NCBI GenBank assembly: GCA_036850595.1
Contig: CM072154.1
Coordinates: forward strand, 5,073,010 to 5,137,009
DNA length: 64,000 nt
Origin: Rhyacichthys aspro
Lineage: Eukaryota; Chordata; Actinopteri; Gobiiformes; Rhyacichthyidae
Reading direction: 5' to 3'
Under the pieces are notes generated by a model that had not been told where the DNA came from, did no database searches, and was given only the letters and a program-made list of their open reading frames with translations. Numbering within the stretch: the stretch's first letter is position 1; each line of letters begins with the position of its first letter. A program made the position numbers and the translations under genes. Below are positions 44,851-58,424 of the stretch, piece by piece.

Positions 44851-47800
44851 GTCTCTGGTGTTGTTTCTAACTCTCTCCCACATGACACTGTGATTAGTTG
44901 TTTAATAATGAGTCTGTATGTTCCACATAAACATCTTCACAGCTCCAAAATGAAACCCAGGGTTAACCTAGTAAGTTGATGACCTTTGTGATAGAACTTA
45001 TCCAGTCCAGTTTTGTTAGGGTTTGTCTAACTGTATAGGACAGACATAAAACGCAAAATAAACGACCTCTGGACACAATAGGATGGATACTGGACACAAC
45101 CAACCAGAGAAACAGAGCAGTCCATAAAGTCGTCGCATTTTAGATCATTATAACTGTTCCTATAGAATTTCTACAGAATACATAATCATTCTCCTTCACA
45201 TTGTGTCTGTTTTTTGGAAGAGTGTTGTCCCTGAGCACTCACATCAGTCAAATGCACCTTGCCTTAATGTTTGACATGGTCTTTGGCACAGCATGGATTG
45301 CCAAAGTTCACTATAAGATCTAAGGAGAAGAGTTTTCAACTTGATTCTGAATTCAGTTGGAAGTTAATAAAGCAAAGTTAACACAGGTGTAGGCCCAGTG
45401 TGGTCTCTTTTGTTTGAATCCTCCATATTTCAGTCATAATCAATGAACAGACATAGACTTGACTACAGTTCAATACTTTAAACATGCATCAGTGTTTTTT
45501 TACACAACAGACAATAAAATATTAAACTTAAGTCTGTGATATAATTTAATAATCATAATTGCTTATTAAAAAAGAGTATAAATAAGTTGTTAGCGGATGA
45601 GTCGAAAACACCATTGTAAATGCATGAACGCAGGTGCTCAGCTGCTCTTTTAGTTATCAGTTGAATTGCAAATACATTAAAGAACAAAACCAAAAAAAAA
45701 AAAAAAAAAAAACTCAAAGCAATTTATATATGCCGTTTGATCAGAACAGAAACACTTTTCTATGTATAATGAATGTGTTGTCCTGCGCACAGAGCGGGGA
45801 GAGCTTCACGTATTGTTCAGGACTGAATTAATCGCCTGCTTGTATCAAATGAGACCAAAAAGTTCTCTGCTGAGATCACGGGGCATTAAGAGGGGCTACT
45901 TCACGTTTTTTTTCAGACTTTGGAGGAAGTGCTTTGTATCGATTGGTGTGAGCCTTTGCATTTAACTTGCTGTTGACTGGTCCGATGCCCCCGAGCCTGC
46001 TTCCAGTGCCTTCTCTCTAATTTATTGCCTGAAGAGTCTTAGAATGAGTCTGACACTTGGATAGTGTGCTTCAGACAGCTTTTCACTCTCAAATGTGCTG
46101 CTGGAGGAGCCTGGAGTTTGGCAGACATGTTTGCAACTTTAGTTAAAGGTCACAAAGAAAAGCCTGGCAAAGTTGACTCTTCTTTTTGTTCATTGTGTGC
46201 AGCCTGCACACAGCCACATGCGGCCATAGTGAAAGTAAGAAAAAGCTAGTTTCTGGCCTTTGCAAAACCTTCTTGTGCTGCTTAAAGAGCCCTCGGTGCA
46301 TTTCTTGGACAGATCTTCCAGATATTGTGCACAATAAGGTAAGTTACATTTCTTTTGGTTGGTTTCTTCATTAAGAATGTACTGGGTCTACCATAAAAAT
46401 AGCATTTCTATCCATTTTAAAATGTCCTTGATCATCAGGTTATGTATCTTATCTGAAGGACTATACAAAGATTCAAAGTATTTATTGTCATGTGGACAGT
46501 ATAGAAACAGGTTACAATGAAATTCTTTCTTTGCTGTCCACAATGAATGCCAGAAATGTAAAAAATAGAAATAAAATCTTAAGTATAAAATAGAAAAATA
46601 AGTCTAAATACAAATATACAAATTGAAATAGAATAATGAAATAGAATGAGGTGGGGATTTCAATTAATAGCAGCATTTGAGGGGAAAATACTATATACAT
46701 AATCAATCAGTAAAGTGCAACGTAAGCAGTATGTGCAATCGGCAATAAATGTGCAGATGTAAATGAAACTGTTCAAAACACATTAGTTACATCTATTTTC
46801 TGAAATATTTTACAATTATTCCGAATAAATACTGTGAGATGAATTTTGGATGTTAATAGATTAAGGCTTTCGGTTTAGTTTGGCCTTTCAAAGGTTTGTA
46901 AGATGATTTTCGCTGGGGTTTAATACTCCGCAATCAAGAGCATTTAGACTACATCCGCTAAATGCTACAAGCTATAAGGCACTAGTTCTAGGGCTCATGC
47001 AAAATGCCAAATGACTCCACTTGGAGAACTTGGAGACATTCAACTTGTGGGCTATGATAAAATACAAAATATATGGGTGTGTCTTGTTGTCCCATTGCTG
47101 GATGTTGATAGCCACACGCTAAAAGAAAGAGAAATATCCTGCAAAATGCAACTGAGCCTGTGGCATCAAAGTTATTTTTAGATTCTAAACACTTAATGGA
47201 GTCATATTTTGCATATTTATGTAAAAGTAAGTATGTTAAACCTGAAGTAAAGAGTTTTGTCTGTCTTTTTCAGCTGTTTCCAATCATTTGCTGCCTTTTT
47301 CATTTGGTATAATTTCTACAGGAATATATTTCTTTCAGCACAAATAGATGCTATCCTTGACAACAGACACAATACAATGTTCTTTTCTGCTGTTGACAGG
47401 TTGTGGCTATGTATGTTTAATAAAACCCAGGACTTTGATAAAAAAAAGATTCTCTAAATTCAATGAAAGACTTAATTTCCACTTTTTATGTTCTGTTTTA
47501 ACAATTTTCAGTAACATTTTTGATGACCGTTTGAAAATAGAAATGTGGGCTGAATGGTGGCAAAGAGGTCTGCACTAAAGACTCACAACAAGATCATGGA
47601 ACCAAATCTTGATGAGATGGCATATCTCAAGGGGCTATCCAAAATGAATTAATGAAAAATGAATATTTACAAATCTGGCCTTTTGTCTGGAGTCTGCATA
47701 TCCTCTCAGTCCTATCGTGGGTTCTTTTGGTTAACTGGTTATTAACGATATTAAATGAATCTTAGTGTGAATGGTTGTCTGATTACATGGCGACTGCCTC

Positions 47801-50800
47801 ACATTGAAAAGCATCTGGGATTGTCTTAAGCCAGTCCAAATCCCACAAAGAATAAGCGCTGAAGATGAATGAAAGGGTTATTTTTCAGATCATTGTGCTG
47901 CTGGTGTTAAAGTTTCCACACGGTCATAATTATTATAACAAATGCAGGTAGGTTTAACCCAAACAGCCCCACTGGGAGTGTGGACATGAACCCTGCTGAA
48001 GCAAAGCAAAGATATGTTATCACAATTAAAAAGAAGTTTGGCTCAGTCCCTGGAGAACTTTTGTGGTTCAGCTGGGAGATCTCAAGTCAACAACAGATGG
48101 CGCCTCTTCTCCGCTCCCACACTGAGAGCTTTGTGTGTTTAAATGCTTGGACTCGGTCGAATTAGTGGGTGCAATAGGGGTATGGATGGAAAAGGTGGCA
48201 TCACATCCCATAGCGGCGAAGCATTGTGGGCCCTCCCCGCAGTCTGTCCGTCTAGCGCCCCACCTGCCTTGTCCGAGTGTCCATCTGCCCATCTAACACA
48301 GCCCACTCCGTTTAAACCCGCAGCTAACAACACATAACTCATCCTCACTTTAAACCAGACAGGTCCTTGAATAATATCATAAAAAACAATAACAAGAAAG
48401 TCTTAACATTTGCGTACATTATGCACAAATGGCAGAACAGCAGGACAGAGTGTTGTTGGCTCTCACCTTTAGAGCTAGCGTTGTCAACAAAACAAACGTA
48501 TTATTGTCCATTCTATTGTCCATTGTCATGTAAAAACACAAATGCTATCAGACTTCTTGGCATCAAAGACTTAAAGAGATGCAAAAGTCTGTTTAGAGAG
48601 TTTAACTCTGGAACCAAAGGAAAAGGCCTAAACACGAATTGTTGATGTTCAGTTCATGCCTTTCTGAAGACTCTTAATATAAATCAAAGCTAATATTTTT
48701 GTATGTGCCAGTTTTAGGGTTTAGTGATTTGCCTGGCTCATAATAAATGCTAAAATAAAGGTGCATCAGGAAAACTTTAAACATTACACTTAAACAAAAT
48801 GCATGGCATCACTCAACACAATGTTTTCTTTCAGTAATGTATTATTGCCTTTTCCTTTTGCATTTGTTGAAAAATATATTTGAAGCTTGTTAAAACTCAG
48901 TCGAGGAAGCTACTTTAGTTCCATTATTTCCTGTTCCTCTGGAGATACCTTAGCTTCTTTCAAAAACAATACACTACACCTTAAATTGGCTTTGTGATAA
49001 CAAATCCCACAGAGCCTTTCTGTATACCGTCAGTCTATATATATGCGTATTGTTAAAAAAACAATCCTCCTGAATAGGCCCAACTGTACCCAGTGGTTAA
49101 AATGGGGAGGCCCAGGCAAAGCAAAGACTAGCACAAAACCCCTTCCCCACCAATCACTACATCCTGGCTACAAGTGCAGAAGAAGGACCCATGAAGGAGG
49201 AAAGAAAACTTCTACTCCTTTTAAAAACATCTAACTCTATCATTTTAAGTTTTTTTTTTAACCTGGTCCTTCATAACCCTGACCTGGCACACTTTAGATT
49301 TGCCAGAAATGGCTTCAGCAGAAACTTCTAATATGACCTGGGAGCTTATATACAGTAATGACAGGAACTGGACCCTCACTTCCTGGAAGAACATTACAAA
49401 ACAGATATTCACATAACACTTTCCGTGGTGAGGTCATACACATAATCAGAATGCAGCTCAGATTGTCTAGACCTCTTTATTTAGCCATGTTCTCGTGATT
49501 GGGTTAGAAGTGCTCTAAGGTGGAAGGGGTTAGACAGACTTCCTATATAATCTATGCACACAGTGAAAGTTTGTCAGCTGATTCTTCCTGTGGGCGGGCA
49601 CCTCTGGAGGATAGTGGCACCCTGCAGATGACCTTATGTTGTCTCTATTCAGAACACACTAAATCTCCAGGCAATTCAGGCTGTCACACTTTATTACAGA
49701 GAATAGTAAAACGAAAAAAAAAGTTTGAGTGTTCGAGTAGCCTTTTGCTCTTTTAACCACAGTGGAAGTATTGACCAGACTTTATAAATATCCCCGAACT
49801 TTCATACAAATAAACTCCACATGGTGCTGCATGAGCATTTTCTAATACACTCTCACTCTAGCTGCGAAAAGTGTGATGAAATGTGGGCGGAACAACAAAT
49901 TGTGTTGTTGACCTCAATTAACATTTCAGCAGAAACTTTGTTAGACATTATATTTATCAAGAAACTGGTATAATTGCAACAGAGCGGCTAAAATGTTCGT
50001 GAAACTGAGTCAAATTAAGACGGAGTTTAATTTCCGAATGATGAATCCAATTATGCATCCCTGTGGATCTATTATATTTAAGTGTTAGTTCTGAAAACCA
50101 GCAATATCTGTGCAAATATCTCACTGTCACATTAACCTTTATTTATATGTACTTAACAAGTGCTTTACAACGTTAAATTTAACAAGTATGATAAACAACA
50201 ATAATGCTACAAAATAAAAAAAGTTTAGCTTGCCTTTAAACAAAAGCAGGTCAGTGATGGTACGCAGCTCGATGGGAGAGATACGGTGGCTTATTAGGAC
50301 CAATTCTGTGTCAGTACCGGCAGCAATGGGCATGCTGTAGATCTGACAATAAACCAACCATTAAATCCTAACTAATGTATCCAATGCGTCTAATTAATTT
50401 GTAAGAAAATAAAATAGAAAGTTCATTCATAAAGTGATCTGCTCTAAAGTCTGGTGAGTGAATCCTCCCAGATGAGTGTCAAACCAGTGTAATCTCTCCA
50501 TATTGACACTATGGCCTCCATTGCTCAGTGTTTTCTTTGGAAGGTGCTGTTGTGCAGTTAGCTCTGTCTGGCCTTGGCTTTTGCCTTTGTATTTCTCTGT
50601 CTTTTCTTTTTCTTTTTTGAAACTGTGAACTGTTGAAACTTGTGAATAAAACAGTGTGTAGAACAGGGAAGGCAAATACAAGACACAAGAGTTTATCCTG
50701 CACTGAACCAGCTATTAACTTTGGATTATTTTGTACATTAGTTTTCTTACACAGATGCACGCAGCGCTGGTATTCATTGGCCAATCAATCTAGAATCTAT

Positions 50801-52868
50801 CCACAACTAACCTACAAACTTACCTCAAAGCATCCGGATTGGCCATTCAAGTCGCAGTTCTGTCCTTTTTGATCAAAAACACTTAAAATAATTTTTCAGT
50901 AAAACCTGGTAAGGCACAGGCAAAAAAGAGGACCTTACTTAGAAATTGAAGCCACGCTAGCAGCTTTGTAAAACTATCAGCAGTTACCTCAACTAATGGA
51001 AAGCAAAATGATTGACATGGTTTAACTGGTAACCCCGCTGTTGAGCAGAAGTAATGTTTTTCATTTGTAGGTTAATTAACACAAATTACAGCTAAGGCTA
51101 ATAGTAATTACATTGTGCTAAAGACTCATTTAACCATGTGCCTTCAAATGCTTGAGGGCCTCTGTTATCAGCTCTCAGACTTTGCTCAATGGACTAATCT
51201 GGCTAAACTAATCTTGCTTAGAAAATGTTGGAACCTTGGAGTCTTACTGGTGCAGCAAATACAGCTTGAATGGCTTGGCTAGATACAAAAATAAATAAAT
51301 AAAACAATAAAGAAATAAAAAGGGTAAAATCCTAATAACACTCCAATCAGCTGTTCCAGAAATAAAAAATACAATAAAATAAAAAGGGTAAAATATGCCA
51401 ATAAAACTCAGGTCTGTTCTGTTCCAACAAATAAAATAAAATAATAAAGACGACAAAGGTGACAAATAAATGAACACTGAGTATTAAAACAGTGTTAAGG
51501 AATGCAAATTATACTGAGGTCTTTACACCTTTGGCAGGCACTTATCGTTGCTAGGATACTAATGTCCAAATGTAAGTACATTTTCTGATACTGCAAAGTC
51601 CCATAATTAAGATCCTAAAATGTGACCTCCCTTTGAGAAAGAGAGAAAAAAATATATCGATTTTTATCAATTTATTCACCATTTCTTTTCAAATCCAACC
51701 TTTGAAATTTTTTACATAAATTGCACATTATTAAAATACACTTAATCTCTTCTATAAAAACTGCAGGAACAACACAAAGCCTGTTGCAGCTTCTTCTATG
51801 ATAATTCTAGGCCTATTTTGGATTCATTCTTCTCTCTCTGTGATAGGTTCAGAGCTGCCGAGTGGTTTAACTGAAAATGTGGTGTTTCTCTTGCTGCATA
51901 CAGAGGACACATCAGCAGCAATGGCACCAAAGCTGACATCAGAGCTTGCAGAGCATTCTCATATTTATAAGAATCAAATATGAATGAAGCTGCGCGCATG
52001 AATACTACAGCACAGTTACACATTCAAATAAATTAAACATTTGCATTTGCAACAAAGTGGATATTGCATTACCGCTGTCATTGAATATTGTATAAAGGAC
52101 ATTTTTGTTTAGGCCTGCATGGATTCTGTTTAAAGAAGCAACAAACACCACTAAATATTATATTTCAGTTTCACAGTGTAGTATTGATTGTATAACGGCA
52201 GAAACTAACAGCATTTTTTAATAAGTAGGATTCAAAGTGCAGAAAGTACAAAAAAAGGGGAATTAGCCGATGGATGCTAGATGGTTAAAACACAGAACAC
52301 TATTAATAAGCCTCTTTAATTATTGCATAAGAGTAGCACACCATGTTGTCAGATGAAAAAATGTGATTAGCACCACAAAATGTCAATTAGCAAACCAGGA
52401 TCCAGACTGTTATAGTATAGTATATTTCGTTTATCTTGTCTTAGTTTTTATTTATTTTTTGTTCTAGCTTGGTTGGCTTTTTTACTTTGATCTGTGTGAT
52501 TCTTTTGCTGTTCTTACTGTTCCTCTGCTGTTGCAAAATGCAGTTTCCCCCCCTGTAGAACTAATAAATGACCAATAAAGGTTTTCTTATTCTTCAATGC
52601 ACCAGATACACCCAAATACATCTCCTCTGAACCCATGATTATAACAGACCGTAACGAATTGAAAATACACTTGGGACCAGGAAATAAAAACACTGATTTT
52701 CTTAAGATTGTTCTGGCCATTAATCAGTGACCGTTATCAATGCCCTGGTCAATGCCAAACAGTGGATCACTTATTTTTCCACAGTGTTATTGTTTCTGGA
52801 AATATCATTTAATTGAAAGACAAAGCCAGATTTTAAGACGCTTTGCATGGAGGGTTTCTTTATTTAAG
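44851..52868. other. No gene recognised; mostly unique A/T-rich DNA
   Basis: A poly-A tract lies near 45691-45711. A (C)n-containing LINE-tail-like piece lies near 52540-52590. 46460-46560 has a 'TTTATTGTCATGTGGACAG' module resembling a retroelement 3' region. A strong donor-like site (AATAAG|GTAAGTT) lies at 46338, but the upstream frame resembles nothing known. 48090-48330 is CpG-richer, without a recognisable product. I see no supported gene in these 8 kb. Confidence 0.35.
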
Positions 52869-52871
52869 TTA

Positions 52872-53437
52872 CGCCTCATTTACACTGACTGCGAAACGGA
52901 TTCCGTACGGAATCCGTAAGGACTGCCATTTACACCGGGAGCGGTGTGTGTGCTGTACGTATCCGGAAATCTGCATCCGCGAGACCACAAAACCACAGGG
53001 ATTCACGCTGAAGAGTTGAGTTCACGTGATAACATCCATGTAAAGAGAGAGGTGCTGATAAAAACTCACCAGTATATCCCAGAGCTCCAGCTATTTCACT
53101 CCATGCCTTCTCTTTTCTGGTGTTGTCCTTATAAAAAGTATGTGAAATATCATATGTGTGGTTTTGGACTTCCGCGATAAATCTCTCGTCGTCCGTGGTC
53201 TCAAATAACCCCCGGGACCCGTCACTGCACTTGTAATGTCTTCAACTTCATGAAAATCCACATGCGGCGTCCGGAAAAAATAGACTTCTTGCGGAAACCT
53301 TCCGGAGCTCCGGATCAGGAGACGTAACACACCGCAGCTGGTGTAAATGCTTGCACTGACTACAACGGTTTCTATTCCTAGCGGCGTCCGTACGGACGCC
53401 GTTCCGTATCTGTTCAGCAGTCAGTGTAAATTAGGCG
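52872..53437 (-). mobile_element. PIF/Harbinger-like element carrying a MADF-coding exon
   Basis: Ends are CGCCTCATTTACACTGACTG and, inverted, CGCCTAATTTACACTGACTG, with one mismatch in 20 bases. TTA borders both sides (52869-52871, 53438-53440), as in PIF/Harbinger. On the minus strand, from about 53187 to 53071, a frame reads DERFIAEVQNHTYDISHTFY, then KEKAWSEIAGALGYT. This is the N-terminal half of a MADF (Myb/SANT-like) DNA-binding domain, of the type found in the accessory protein of Harbinger transposons. It runs into a donor-like GGTGAGT at about 53071. The transposase and the second half of the domain are absent. The copy is therefore non-autonomous. Confidence 0.82.
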
Positions 53438-53440
53438 TTA

Positions 53441-55583
53441 CTGCCCGATTACAATATGTCTATATTCTTGTGTGTACCTCATTGCATTTTGTGACTTTGG
53501 TAAAACAAACTAAATGCAGCGAGAGATAATTGCCTCTCCGTTTGCACGTTTACTCATCTAATGCTCCGTCAAACTGAGGCAAAATGCAGCATTAGTTTCT
53601 CCAGCTTGCTTTGTTTATTCCAAGTGTTGAAGGGATGTTTTTCATTGAGGCCCAGTTGAATCAGAGGTCAGGTTAGACAGGCTGGGTTCAACAACAATGT
53701 CGCTGTCACCATCATTGACTCCTGCAGTAAATATCAGACTGTTTACATTTATAGAACTGCTGTTTATTTGGAATGTAGACATAAAATGCTTGTGTTTTGT
53801 CTATCCTGGAGCCTTGTCCCATGACGGCCATCTTGGGGCAGTCGAGCAGTATCTTTTCATCTACAAAACTTGCAAGAATTAGGCATAATAACTGCAAAAA
53901 GTCTAATCCTGTGAATGTGGAAATCTGAATCTGTTCCTACATTTGATATGTGATGGACTGACCTGTCAAACAAGCTTAATCTAGAAGAATAAGATTACAA
54001 AATGAAGGCAGAGACAACATATTTAAAAAATCTTGGGAACCTATTCTGAGACACCTTCATAAAAGCTTATGGGACAAACAGACTTAATCCAATGCTTGTA
54101 AAATAAGGCAAATATTGGCAATGGCATGTTTTGTTTTTTCAATTTATTTTTCAACTTGTGTGGTCTTTGTCTCTTGTTGAATTCATTCCATGTATGTTAT
54201 ATATCATTATATGTATAAGAAATAATAAATAGTAATAAAAAAAATGCTTGTTTTAATCCAAGAAGCAAAAGCCAAATGAAGGTGACTGTCTGTTTAAAAC
54301 CAGGAACAGCTGTTGCTAATAAACGCTAGCTTTGTTTTCAGATAAATGTAGCTACAACCTTGAGCATGTTTCCTCCTGGAATGACTGTTTGTGGCAAGAA
54401 CAAGACAGCCTTTCACTCCTTTTTTTCGCTCAATGATTAACTGTCATCCAATCTGCACACTCCAGTATTTAGCCCCACCTTTCGCAAAAGCGGACCACAC
54501 ACTCAGAACGACCTGGGACCCCTGGCCAAAGCATCCCCAAAATGGAATGGTATGTTACATTTATTGGAGACATTTCAGACTCCTTTTGGTGAGAAAAAAT
54601 TGACCGTACTGACCCGGCACATACTATACTCCGTCGGTGCAAATGAGGCTTTCTTGTTGTAAACCCCGACTTCAAATTCTGAGACATAAGTAAGTCCTGC
54701 AGCTTCATTATTATCCAAGGAATCCCCATATCTTTCCTTTTATGTTAGGAAATTAATAATTAATCATCCAGACATGGATATAAAACACGATCCATCATCC
54801 AGAGCTAAGAAGCACAGCAGAAGCACAGAGAAGTCTTTCATACTGCATCACATGAATGTCACTCGGAAGATTAGGAGTTGGAGGTTGACTTGCTGCCGAA
54901 ACTCTCCCGAGACCCAAACGCTTGAATGTTTAAAGACTTTTGTCGAAGCTCTGTACATGTGGAAGCAGCTGAAATTGTGCTGTCATAAATGCATCGTTCA
55001 TCAAGTTGATGGCATGAACGGGAGCTGTCAGAATCCACACTCAGAACTATGATTAACACCTGTCGTGGAGGCAGAGGCACTTAATATCAGCCGGGCCCAT
55101 GGCTGACAGCGACCCAGGCTAAATTACACCTCCAACGTGGATCGGCAGTGCATTAGTTTGCAAATGAGGCTTTCAGTTTTTTACCTTTTTTGCCTAGATG
55201 TGTAGCAGTGAGTGTTGGCAATTGTGCTTTGACGGCATCTCAATATTTTTTGGTCCTCGAGTGGTTTTCTAATGGTCCCGCTTAAATAAGACCTTGCACA
55301 GCGTTGAGTGATGCAGCTGCAGACATCGACTGACAAGAAAAGGCAGTCTACTTGGAGTCAGTGATATCTGCTATTTCTCATGATAGCATATTTTGGTGAC
55401 ATGTACTGTGAATATGTGCAATTTGCACATGTACATGGAACAGTCAGTAGCCTACTTTGAAGGCAGAGCTTTAAAGACTATGCTTATAGACCTTATTGCT
55501 GTGGCCAAAAACGTTAGCCCTTAGACCTTTAAAAAAAATCATTTTATATCAGGGCCTGTACTGCTATATGCACTAATACTCAA
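53441..55583. other. No gene recognised; candidate conserved block at about 54770-55200
   Basis: 54770-55200 is repeat-free, moderately CpG-rich and open on both strands in short frames (54774-55052 plus, 54871-55080 minus). No domain or splice logic supports coding. This makes it a candidate conserved non-coding element. The remainder has no recognisable features. Confidence 0.35.
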
Positions 55584-56628
55584 CGTTGGTGTGAAGTATT
55601 TGTCCCCTTCCTGTTTCCTTTTTTTTTTTTTTGCACAGACATGACCTTCATAAATGTATGAACATTGGGTATTGGATTAGGATTCTTCCAATTTGTCACG
55701 CTTATCTATTCCAGGTCATCAAACAAATGTAAATATTAGACAAAGATAACTGAAGTTAACACAAAATGCAATTTATAAGAGATCATTTTTGTGCCACCCT
55801 CAGCAGCAAACACTGCAATCAAGTGTTTGTAATAACTGGCAATGAGTCTTTCACATCGCAGTTGAAGGGATTTTGCCCCACTATTCTTTGCAGAATTGTT
55901 TTAATTCAGGCACATTGGAGGGTTTTGAGCATGAATCACCTTTTTAAGGTCATGCCACAGCATCTCAATCAGATTCAAGTCCTGACTGTGAGTAGACCAG
56001 TCCAAAACCTTCACTCTGTTTTTTTTTTTTTTTTTTAAGCCATTCAGAAGTGGAATTGCTGATGTGTTTTGGATCATTGCCTGCTGCAGAACCCAAGTGT
56101 GCTTCAGCTTGAGGTCATGAACTGATGGACATGGAACTGGACATTCTCCTTCAGGATTTCTTGCTAAAGAGCAGAATTCATAGTTCCATCAATCACAGCA
56201 AGTCTTCCAGGTCCTGAAGCTGCAAAGCCCCAGACCATCTCACTACCACCACAATATTTGACTGTTAATATAATGTCATTTTTCTGAAATGCTGTCACAG
56301 GTTCTTTTTGGGTGATTTCTTGATTCAAGAGGTCTGGCAGTAATCAGGCCTGGATGTGGCTAATGAAATTGAACAGCTTTCCCAAAAATGTATTAATCAC
56401 AGTAAATTTTCGATTTAACAAGGCGGGGCAATTACTTTTTCACATATAGCCATGAAGGTTTGTGTATCTTTTTTACCTTAATAAATAAAATCATCACTTA
56501 AAACTGCATTTTGTGTCTTCTTGTGTCTAATATTTAAATTTGTTTGTGATCTGAAACATTTAAGTGTGACAAATACACTAAAAAAACAAGAAATCTAGAA
56601 CAGGTCAAATGCTTTTTCACACCACTAT
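55584..56628 (-). mobile_element. Tc1-like transposon, internally deleted, about 1.05 kb
   Basis: The right end (reverse complement AGTGGTGTGAAAAAGCATTT) and the left end (GTTGGTGTGAAGTATTTGTC) are diverged inverted repeats. Minus-strand transposase remnants lie between about 55790 and 56300, with frameshifts. The stretch then jumps at about 56310 to sequence typical of the far end of the element, so the central transposase is missing. The open frame at 55766-56038 on plus is antisense to this remnant and is not a gene. The terminal piece at 16262-16434 is from the same family. Confidence 0.78.
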
Positions 56629-57388
56629 ATATGTTTACCGCTATGTACTTCTGACGGACACATCATCAAAATGTGACAGTGATTCATCTCCGGTGCCCAC
56701 CTGAATGATCCATTTGAATACCCGACCAGCACCGCCGGTTCAATCCACCGAGGATGCATCACAGACAGCGTGTCATCAGTGCGTTGGGAGAAAACAGCGC
56801 TCTGACACCTCGGTAAAGAGTGGCCGCTCGCTGTTGGTCTCCAGAGGGACATTTTCCTGGCAAACGAGGTAACTGTCAAAATTCATGCACACACATGCAC
56901 AGATAAACAGCAGACAATGCGAGCCGGCAGACGGAAGACACTCATATGTGGCGGTGCGGCGCTGGATAGATTTAACAGTGATTGCAGGGTCCGGGCAACA
57001 CTTTCACACCTCTTCGTCGCCCTCATCTTCCAGCGGCGTCTCGGCTGATGTGACAGAACCCTGTGGGACAGCTCTGTGAAGGACGGGAGAAGGATGCTGT
57101 CAGTGTGAGCGTCCGAGGCCCGGTTCACATATGCACTGATCCAATTGAAATGTCCAGACTTTAATAAGGGAGATGTATGTGGGAATGCAAATGAATTATT
57201 CAGATGAGATTTTGAGCAGACAACCTGATGGTTATTGTGAGCTCAAGTCTGTGTGAACAGAGCAGGTTGATGGGAAATTCACAGTTTTATCCAGTCTCTG
57301 TCGCTGGAAAACAATATGGTATGAAAATATCCAGGGTTTGGGGCCAGTAGGTTAGCATTATTAGAGTAACTGAAGAAGCAGAAATAGC
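56629..57388. other. No gene recognised
   Basis: A CpG-richer block (about 56640-57120) is open on both strands in short frames with no recognised domain. It may be another conserved non-coding candidate. Confidence 0.35.
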
Positions 57389-57396
57389 CTTTAATG

Positions 57397-58024
57397 TACA
57401 TATGTCAAACTCAAGGCCCAGGGGCCAAATGCAGTGCAATGTTTTATGTGGCCCTTCAATACATTTAGTACGTGCTATTTTGGGCATTGGATTTGAACAG
57501 GTTTTAGATGGATTTGATTTTTGCTACAAAGATAAATAAAATCAAGTTCATGTTCAAATCCATCCAAAACCTATTCAAATCTGACTAAAACCCGGTCAAA
57601 TACTTTTAAAAACCTGTTTCGATTCAACTTCAACTTGTTCAAATCTGACTAAAACCCGTTCAAATACTTTTAAAAACCTGTTTAGATTCAACTTCAACTT
57701 GTCCATCCATTTAAAACCTGTTCAAATCTGACTAAAACCCATTCAAATCCATTCAAAACCTGTTCAAATCAAACTAAAAATCACTCAAATCCATCTGTTC
57801 AAATCTGACTAAAAGCCAAATTCATTCAAAACCTGTTCAAATCCAACTAAAACCAGTTTCCATAATGAGAGGAAATTCATGTTAAAGATAACTTTTGTAA
57901 GACTCAAATTAAGAGGAACTCTCACATTTAATATTTAATAAAAGCTTCCAAATGTCAAAATCTTCTCCTCCGGAAAGGATTTTTATTAACGCGGCCCCTC
58001 ACCACTTTGAGTTTGACACCACAG
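57397..58024 (-). mobile_element. Minisatellite-bearing hAT-like element, copy D
   Basis: It lies in the opposite orientation to copies A and B. It starts TACATATGTCAAACTC and ends GAGTTTGACACCACAG. The flanks CTTTAATG (57389-57396) and CTTCAATG (58025-58032) match at 7 of 8. The short arm (GGATTTGAACAGG) comes first, then the hinge (TTTTTGCTACAAAGATAAATAAA), then the main arm with diverged units of TTCAAATCCAACTAAAACCTG type. Confidence 0.92.
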
Positions 58025-58032
58025 CTTCAATG

Positions 58033-58424
58033 CAAAGTAAAGTAATGTTTATTGAAAATGTACTTTTTTTGCAGCTCAACATGAAAAAGTAGCTTGTAAA
58101 AGGTATTGGGTATAATCAATATGTACTGGTAACTCTAAAAACTAATTATTTATACCAAACTGTCATTACTGTAAACATAGATTATAAAATACCTTGTAGC
58201 TTTCTTATTTTCTTTTAAAATTAAATTCATTTGTGGCTAAAAGCTAAGCACCACCATTCTCATGTTCCACAAATGTGTTTGGACTACATAATGAAGAGTG
58301 AGTGTCCAGGATGAGTGCAAAAGAAGAGACTTAGACCTTAGGCAGGAGGCCTATTGGAATCAGGTCTCATGTCATGGGAGAAACTGTAGCCTTGAGGTAA
58401 TTCTCTAAGGTCCTTCCATTAAAG
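58033..58424. other. No gene recognised
   Basis: A/T-rich stretch between two repeats. Nothing identified. Confidence 0.4.

Noticed and set aside
46186..46374. Possible exon ending at a strong donor (AATAAG|GTAAGTT, 46338)
   Set aside because: The upstream frame resembles nothing known and no matching acceptor or neighbouring exon was found.
55766..56038. 90-codon open frame on plus
   Set aside because: It is antisense to the Tc1-like transposase remnant and ends in a poly-T tract.
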